8,519 bases of DNA from Chloroflexi bacterium UBA6265 (GTDB taxonomy: Bacteria; Chloroflexota; Chloroflexia; Thermomicrobiales; UBA6265): the NCBI GenBank assembly GCA_002440805.1, contig DJVD01000137.1, forward strand, positions 1-8,519, written 5' to 3'. This document shows positions 6,266-8,519 of this stretch, one piece after another (positions within the stretch are counted from its first letter, which is position 1; each line of letters begins with the position of its first letter). Under the pieces are notes generated by a model that was not told the origin of the DNA, ran no database searches, and saw only the letters and a list, made by a program, of their open reading frames with translations. The translations under genes were made by a program, and so were the position numbers.

Positions 6266-7912
6266 TCAGCGAATGCCGCTGCCATACACGCGGGTGCCCG
6301 GTTTGGCACCGGTATGCGTGCCGTTTGCCAGTACCTGTTCGCCATTGACCCACACATGCTCAACACCGGTACTGAGCTGATGCGGATCGTAATAGGTGGC
6401 ATGATCGATGATGGCTGCTGGATCGAACACAATCACGTCCGCCTTCATGCCGGGTGCCAGCGTGCCGCGATCGCGAAGACCGAGCCGACTGGCAACAGCG
6501 CTGGTGCCTTTGCGAATGGCATCCTCCATCGTCATCCAGCCGCGGTCGCGGGCGTAGTGGCCAACAATGCGCGGATAGGTGCCATAGGCGCGGGGATGCA
6601 CCAGCCCACGCGGTGCCATCCATGCCGGATCGACGCCACCAGCATCGCTGCCCCATTTGATCCATTCCTGCTGGAACTGCATTTTAAGGTTGTCTTCGCT
6701 CATGCCGAGACTCATCGAGAAAATGGCGGAGCGATCTTCCCGCAGCAACCAAAGGGCGGCCTCATGCGAATCCAGGTGAAGTTCGTCAGCGGCTTCCTGC
6801 AGCGTTTTGCCTTTGAACCTGGCGGCCAAATCCGGGGTGGCGAATTCCGCAAGAATGATCTTCTCAGCCTTGTCGGGCGCGATACCGTTTCGGGGATCGG
6901 CCGCCTCAGCCCGCATCTCCTCCACCATCTGTTGGCTAATCGCGGCATTATCCAGGTTTTGGAGGAGATTTCCAGCCTCACTCGCCCAGTTGGGCACATT
7001 GGCGTTGGAAATCAGGCTGGTGCCAGAGCCGTTGTACGGGTACATATCGGCGCCAATGTCCAGGCCCTGCGCGCGGGCGTTCGTGATCCGCTCGATTACT
7101 GCCGGCATCAAATGCCATGACGGACTGCCTGTCGCCTTAAGATGGTAAATCTCTGTAATGACACCGGAATCGCTGGCAATCTGGATGGTTTCCTCCAATG
7201 CCGCCAGTATCGACATGCTCTCATTGCGCATATGGGTAATGTGGACGCCGTTGTAGGCGGCAACCACTTCCATGACGGCGGTGAGTTCTGCGGTGGAGGC
7301 GTATGAACCCGGGGGATAGATGAGCGCCGTTGCCACGCCAAAGGCACCGTCTTCCATTGCCTCTGCTGTTGCCCGGCGCATCGCCGCCAGCGCATCCGCA
7401 TCGGGCTCGCCCTGCATCTGCCCCATCCCGTATTCGCGGATTGTGCCCCCACCCACAAACGAGCCAATGTTCACGCTGACCCCATGGTGCTCGAGGTCGC
7501 GCAGCCAGTCGCCAAACCGGGTCCAGTTTCGGGCGGTCTCATCCCATTGGGCGCGTTCGTCATCGTTCAGTCGGTGTACCAGTGCAATGGCCCACGGATC
7601 GGTGATATTGCCGCCGAACGGTGCCGGGGTCCAGAACTCGCCCATGATCTCGGTCGTGACGCCCTGGGTGATTTTTGAAAGGGAGCGACCATCGATCAAC
7701 AGCGGCAAGATCGAATGGCTCTGGATATCGATGAAACCGGGCGCAACCACCTTACCGGTGGCATCGATAACCACATCGGCGCGCTCATGTGAAATTGAAC
7801 CAGGCGGTGCAACTGCGGTAATGGTGTCGCCATCCAGCAGGATATCGGCGAAATACCACGGATTGCCGGTGCCATCCATTATCCTGCCGTGAGTGATGAG
7901 GGAAGTAGACAT
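6266..7912 (-). CDS. D-aminoacylase-like amidohydrolase (N-acyl-D-amino-acid deacylase family), copy B
   Basis: This 548-residue tandem paralogue of copy A aligns without gaps over roughly the first 300 residues and has the same landmarks: PGFIDIQSHSI with Q64 and H66, TTEIMGEFWTPAPFGG with E92, HITHMRNES with H227, EIYHLKATG with H257, GSDAGGVDP with D423, and HPRAYGTYPR at about 439-448. Over residues 51-100 I count about 42 of 50 identical to copy A, falling to about 30 of 50 at 251-300. The middle (about 300-400) is much more divergent and probably sets substrate specificity. The start is placed at ATG 7912 because GGAG (7919-7922) lies 6 bases upstream and the N-terminus then aligns with copy A; the in-frame ATG at 7924 has no ribosome site. 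It is the first gene of a minus-strand operon with copy A, the APH-fold gene and the 4-TM gene. The substrate is unproven. Confidence 0.88.
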   Translation of the reverse strand: MSTSLITHGRIMDGTGNPWYFADILLDGDTITAVAPPGSISHERADVVIDATGKVVAPGFIDIQSHSILPLLIDGRSLSKITQGVTTEIMGEFWTPAPFGGNITDPWAIALVHRLNDDERAQWDETARNWTRFGDWLRDLEHHGVSVNIGSFVGGGTIREYGMGQMQGEPDADALAAMRRATAEAMEDGAFGVATALIYPPGSYASTAELTAVMEVVAAYNGVHITHMRNESMSILAALEETIQIASDSGVITEIYHLKATGSPSWHLMPAVIERITNARAQGLDIGADMYPYNGSGTSLISNANVPNWASEAGNLLQNLDNAAISQQMVEEMRAEAADPRNGIAPDKAEKIILAEFATPDLAARFKGKTLQEAADELHLDSHEAALWLLREDRSAIFSMSLGMSEDNLKMQFQQEWIKWGSDAGGVDPAWMAPRGLVHPRAYGTYPRIVGHYARDRGWMTMEDAIRKGTSAVASRLGLRDRGTLAPGMKADVIVFDPAAIIDHATYYDPHQLSTGVEHVWVNGEQVLANGTHTGAKPGTRVYGSGIR

Positions 7913-7948
7913 GCTGTGCTCCATTGTGGCGGGGAAGGGCTTTTGGGC

Positions 7949-7977
7949 ATGCTATCGCGGGTGCGCAAACGCCGCAA
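7949..7977 (-). promoter_or_regulatory. Candidate promoter for the amidohydrolase operon
   Basis: Read on the minus strand, TTGCGG (7972-7977) and TAGCAT (7949-7954) are separated by exactly 17 bases. The match to sigma-70 consensus is modest (3 of 6 and 4 of 6). It would start transcription about 30-35 bases before ATG 7912, downstream of the hairpin at 7981-8022, which would then act as an insulator rather than an attenuator. Confidence 0.3.
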
Positions 7978-7980
7978 GAC

Positions 7981-8022
7981 AAAAAGAAACCCCAGCCATT
8001 CCGGTGTTCCGGATTGGAGGGG
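7981..8022 (-). terminator. Rho-independent terminator-like hairpin (possible attenuator) upstream of amidohydrolase B
   Basis: On the minus strand the arms at 8022-8009 and 8004-7990 form a GC-rich stem: CCGG/CCGG next to a 4-base loop, a TGG/CCA section, and CCCC/GGGG at the base, with one T-T mismatch and a small internal loop. The stem is followed at once by TTTCTTTTT (7989-7981). This is the layout of an intrinsic terminator directed towards the amidohydrolase operon, about 70 bases before its start codon. It has no T-run on the + strand. It either attenuates a longer operon transcript or stops antisense transcription coming from the right. Confidence 0.6.
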
Positions 8023-8042
8023 CAGGCAGGTCTGACAGGAAG

Positions 8043-8071
8043 TTGACGCGAATCTCTATGTGCAATCTCAT
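8043..8071 (+). promoter_or_regulatory. Candidate promoter for the AtzG-like/amidase operon
   Basis: TTGACG (8043-8048, 5 of 6 to the -35 consensus) is followed after 17 bases by TCTCAT (8066-8071, 4 of 6 to the -10 consensus). Transcription would start near 8078 and leave a leader of about 137 bases, covering both GTATACATT repeats. Sequence-only call. Confidence 0.3.
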
Positions 8072-8118
8072 GATACGGTACGGCAGCACGGTTCGTCCAG
8101 ACAAATGTGCAGTATCCG

Positions 8119-8179
8119 GTATACATTCCGAAATCTCCGCCCCATCACAAGCCTGACGTACAATGCCAGCGTATACATT
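8119..8179. repeat. Pair of GTATACATT direct repeats, possible regulator sites
   Basis: GTATACATT occurs at 8119-8127 and again at 8171-8179, 52 bases apart (about five helical turns). GTATAC is itself a palindrome. The outer flanks add an inverted pair, ACAAATGT (8101-8108) and ACATTTGT (8175-8182). The helical spacing and position before the AtzG-like gene would suit paired operator sites, but no known motif is recognised. Confidence 0.3.
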
Positions 8180-8201
8180 TGTTGGTTCCCCCTCGGATTT
8201 T

Positions 8202-8208
8202 GGAGGAG
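8202..8208 (+). promoter_or_regulatory. Strong Shine-Dalgarno for the AtzG-like gene
   Basis: GGAGGAG lies 7 bases before ATG 8216. It fixes the start of the short gene; the open frame continues upstream to 8060, but without any ribosome site or recognisable protein. Confidence 0.7.
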
Positions 8209-8215
8209 TGTTTTC

Positions 8216-8404
8216 ATGCCAGATTCGGTTTCCCTGATTCGGGATGTCGCACGGGCGATGGGCCTTAATATCCCCGAAGAGCGCCTGCCTGCGATCGCAG
8301 CTGCGATTGAAGCGGCGCTGCGCCAGGCAGATGCAATTCGCACCGAGCCCACGCCGATGCCCGCCCCCACGATGTTCGATGCCGCCTGGAGTACAAAACG
8401 ATAA
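8216..8404 (+). CDS. Small AtzG/GatC-like protein, predicted amidase partner
   Basis: This 62-residue protein is predicted from ATG 8216. It consists mainly of two short helices, SLIRDVARAMGLNIPEERL and then PAIAAAIEAALRQADAI, followed by a Pro-rich tail (EPTPMPAPTMFDAAW). A short 'G-L-x-I-P-x-E-R-x-x-x-I' helix pair followed by a proline-rich tail is what AtzG-like (DUF4089-type) and GatC-type small subunits look like; these wrap around an amidase-signature enzyme and stabilise it. The context supports this: the stop overlaps the start of an amidase-like gene in TAATG. By analogy with AtzG-AtzE, it would be needed for a stable amidase complex. The family assignment is by pattern and position only, as the sequence is too short for certainty. 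Confidence 0.6.
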   Translation: MPDSVSLIRDVARAMGLNIPEERLPAIAAAIEAALRQADAIRTEPTPMPAPTMFDAAWSTKR

Positions 8405-8519
8405 TGGCGACAAATCCCAATCCTCACCCGGATACTATTCGCGAAACTGTGAAGCTCCTCGATGACCAATCGATCAGCACCTACGAGCTGATCACCCGGA
8501 TGCTTACACGCATCCAGGA
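8404..8519 (+). CDS. Amidase-signature family enzyme, N-terminal fragment (runs off window)
   Basis: Only the first 38 codons are present. ATG 8404 overlaps the preceding stop (TAATG). The visible N-terminus, ETVKLLDDQSISTYELITRM followed by LTRIQ, has the helix-loop-helix typical of GatA/AtzE-type amidases (x-L-x-x-G-x-I-S-x-x-E-L-x-x-x-x-L-x-R-I). The catalytic Ser-Ser-Lys triad and the glycine-rich signature lie beyond the window. Together with the AtzG-like gene it probably encodes an amide- or ureide-hydrolysing complex; alternatives are a plain indole-acetamide-type amidase or a GatA paralogue. Confidence 0.6.
   Translation, partial: MATNPNPHPDTIRETVKLLDDQSISTYELITRMLTRIQ

Larger units (their letters stand above)
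7913..8215. promoter_or_regulatory. Divergent control region between amidohydrolase operon and AtzG/amidase operon
   Basis: This 303-bp gap has no convincing gene on either strand. It holds, from left to right, a candidate minus-strand promoter, a hairpin with T-run on the minus strand, a candidate + strand promoter, two GTATACATT repeats and a strong ribosome site for the small + strand gene. Because two amide-hydrolysing operons diverge from it, shared regulation is plausible, but no regulator gene is visible in the window. Confidence 0.5.

Noticed and set aside
6245..7120. Long + strand open frame of 291 codons antisense to amidohydrolase B
   Set aside because: It is opposite conserved catalytic motifs of copy B and has no recognisable protein features.
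7952..8080. Minus-strand leader peptide of about 39 codons overlapping the terminator hairpin
   Set aside because: An ATG near 8080 opens a short frame through the hairpin, but there is no ribosome site and no run of regulatory codons, so it cannot be supported as an attenuation peptide.
8060..8215. Upstream extension of the AtzG-like frame
   Set aside because: The strong GGAGGAG before ATG 8216 and the repeat-rich, promoter-like composition argue that this part is not translated.
1..8519. tRNA or rRNA genes, insertion sequences, CRISPR arrays, phage attachment sites
   Set aside because: I saw no cloverleaf ends, transposase motifs, terminal inverted repeats or regularly spaced repeats.

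Overview
This is a compact bacterial window with no RNA genes, mobile elements or CRISPR arrays that I can see. It is moderately GC-rich, several neighbouring genes overlap, and many proteins are of environmental type. The style (GC-rich, divergent small operons, tandem D-aminoacylase-like amidohydrolases, an amidase preceded by a tiny AtzG/GatC-like partner) would fit Chloroflexota (for example a Thermomicrobia relative), but no marker gene fixes the taxon, so this is a low-confidence guess.

Left part (1-1060, + strand): the 3' end of one GNAT acetyltransferase-like gene overlaps the start of a second, complete GNAT gene. The first lacks a clear acetyl-CoA loop, while the second has a good RGRGYG loop. 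They converge, with a 4-bp overlap, on a minus-strand pair (2281 down to 1057): an arginase/agmatinase-fold protein followed by an unrecognised 109-aa acidic protein whose start overlaps the arginase stop. The arginase-like protein keeps most metal ligands but has lost three active-site residues of true arginases.

Middle (2282-3394): a 236-bp divergent intergenic region, with a perfect TATAAT box and an inverted repeat, separates the arginase-like gene from a + strand gene for a short J-domain protein with a C-terminal membrane anchor. Its end overlaps the end of a convergent 4-TM membrane protein gene.

Right-centre (7912 down to 2981, minus strand): a likely four-gene operon in the order amidohydrolase B, amidohydrolase A (tandem paralogues, both D-aminoacylase-like), an aminoglycoside-phosphotransferase-fold protein, and the 4-TM protein. 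Spacings are 36 bp, 20 bp and a 34-35-bp overlap. Both amidohydrolases share the same departures from the classical metal site (QSH instead of HxH, GE instead of the NC motif). The kinase-fold protein has HHDLWPEN but a Gly where the second metal-binding Asp should be.

Right end (7913-8519): a 303-bp divergent control region contains a hairpin plus T-run pointing into the amidohydrolase operon (terminator or attenuator), candidate promoters and a pair of GTATACATT repeats. It is followed by a 62-aa AtzG/GatC-like protein overlapping the start of an amidase-signature-type enzyme that runs off the window.

Taken together, the right half looks like a region for hydrolysing N-acyl, amide and possibly ureide compounds: two N-acyl-amino-acid-deacylase-like enzymes, an amidase with its small partner, and further left an arginase-fold enzyme. 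The substrate is not visible from sequence. The most interesting theme is that three enzyme families here carry altered active sites.
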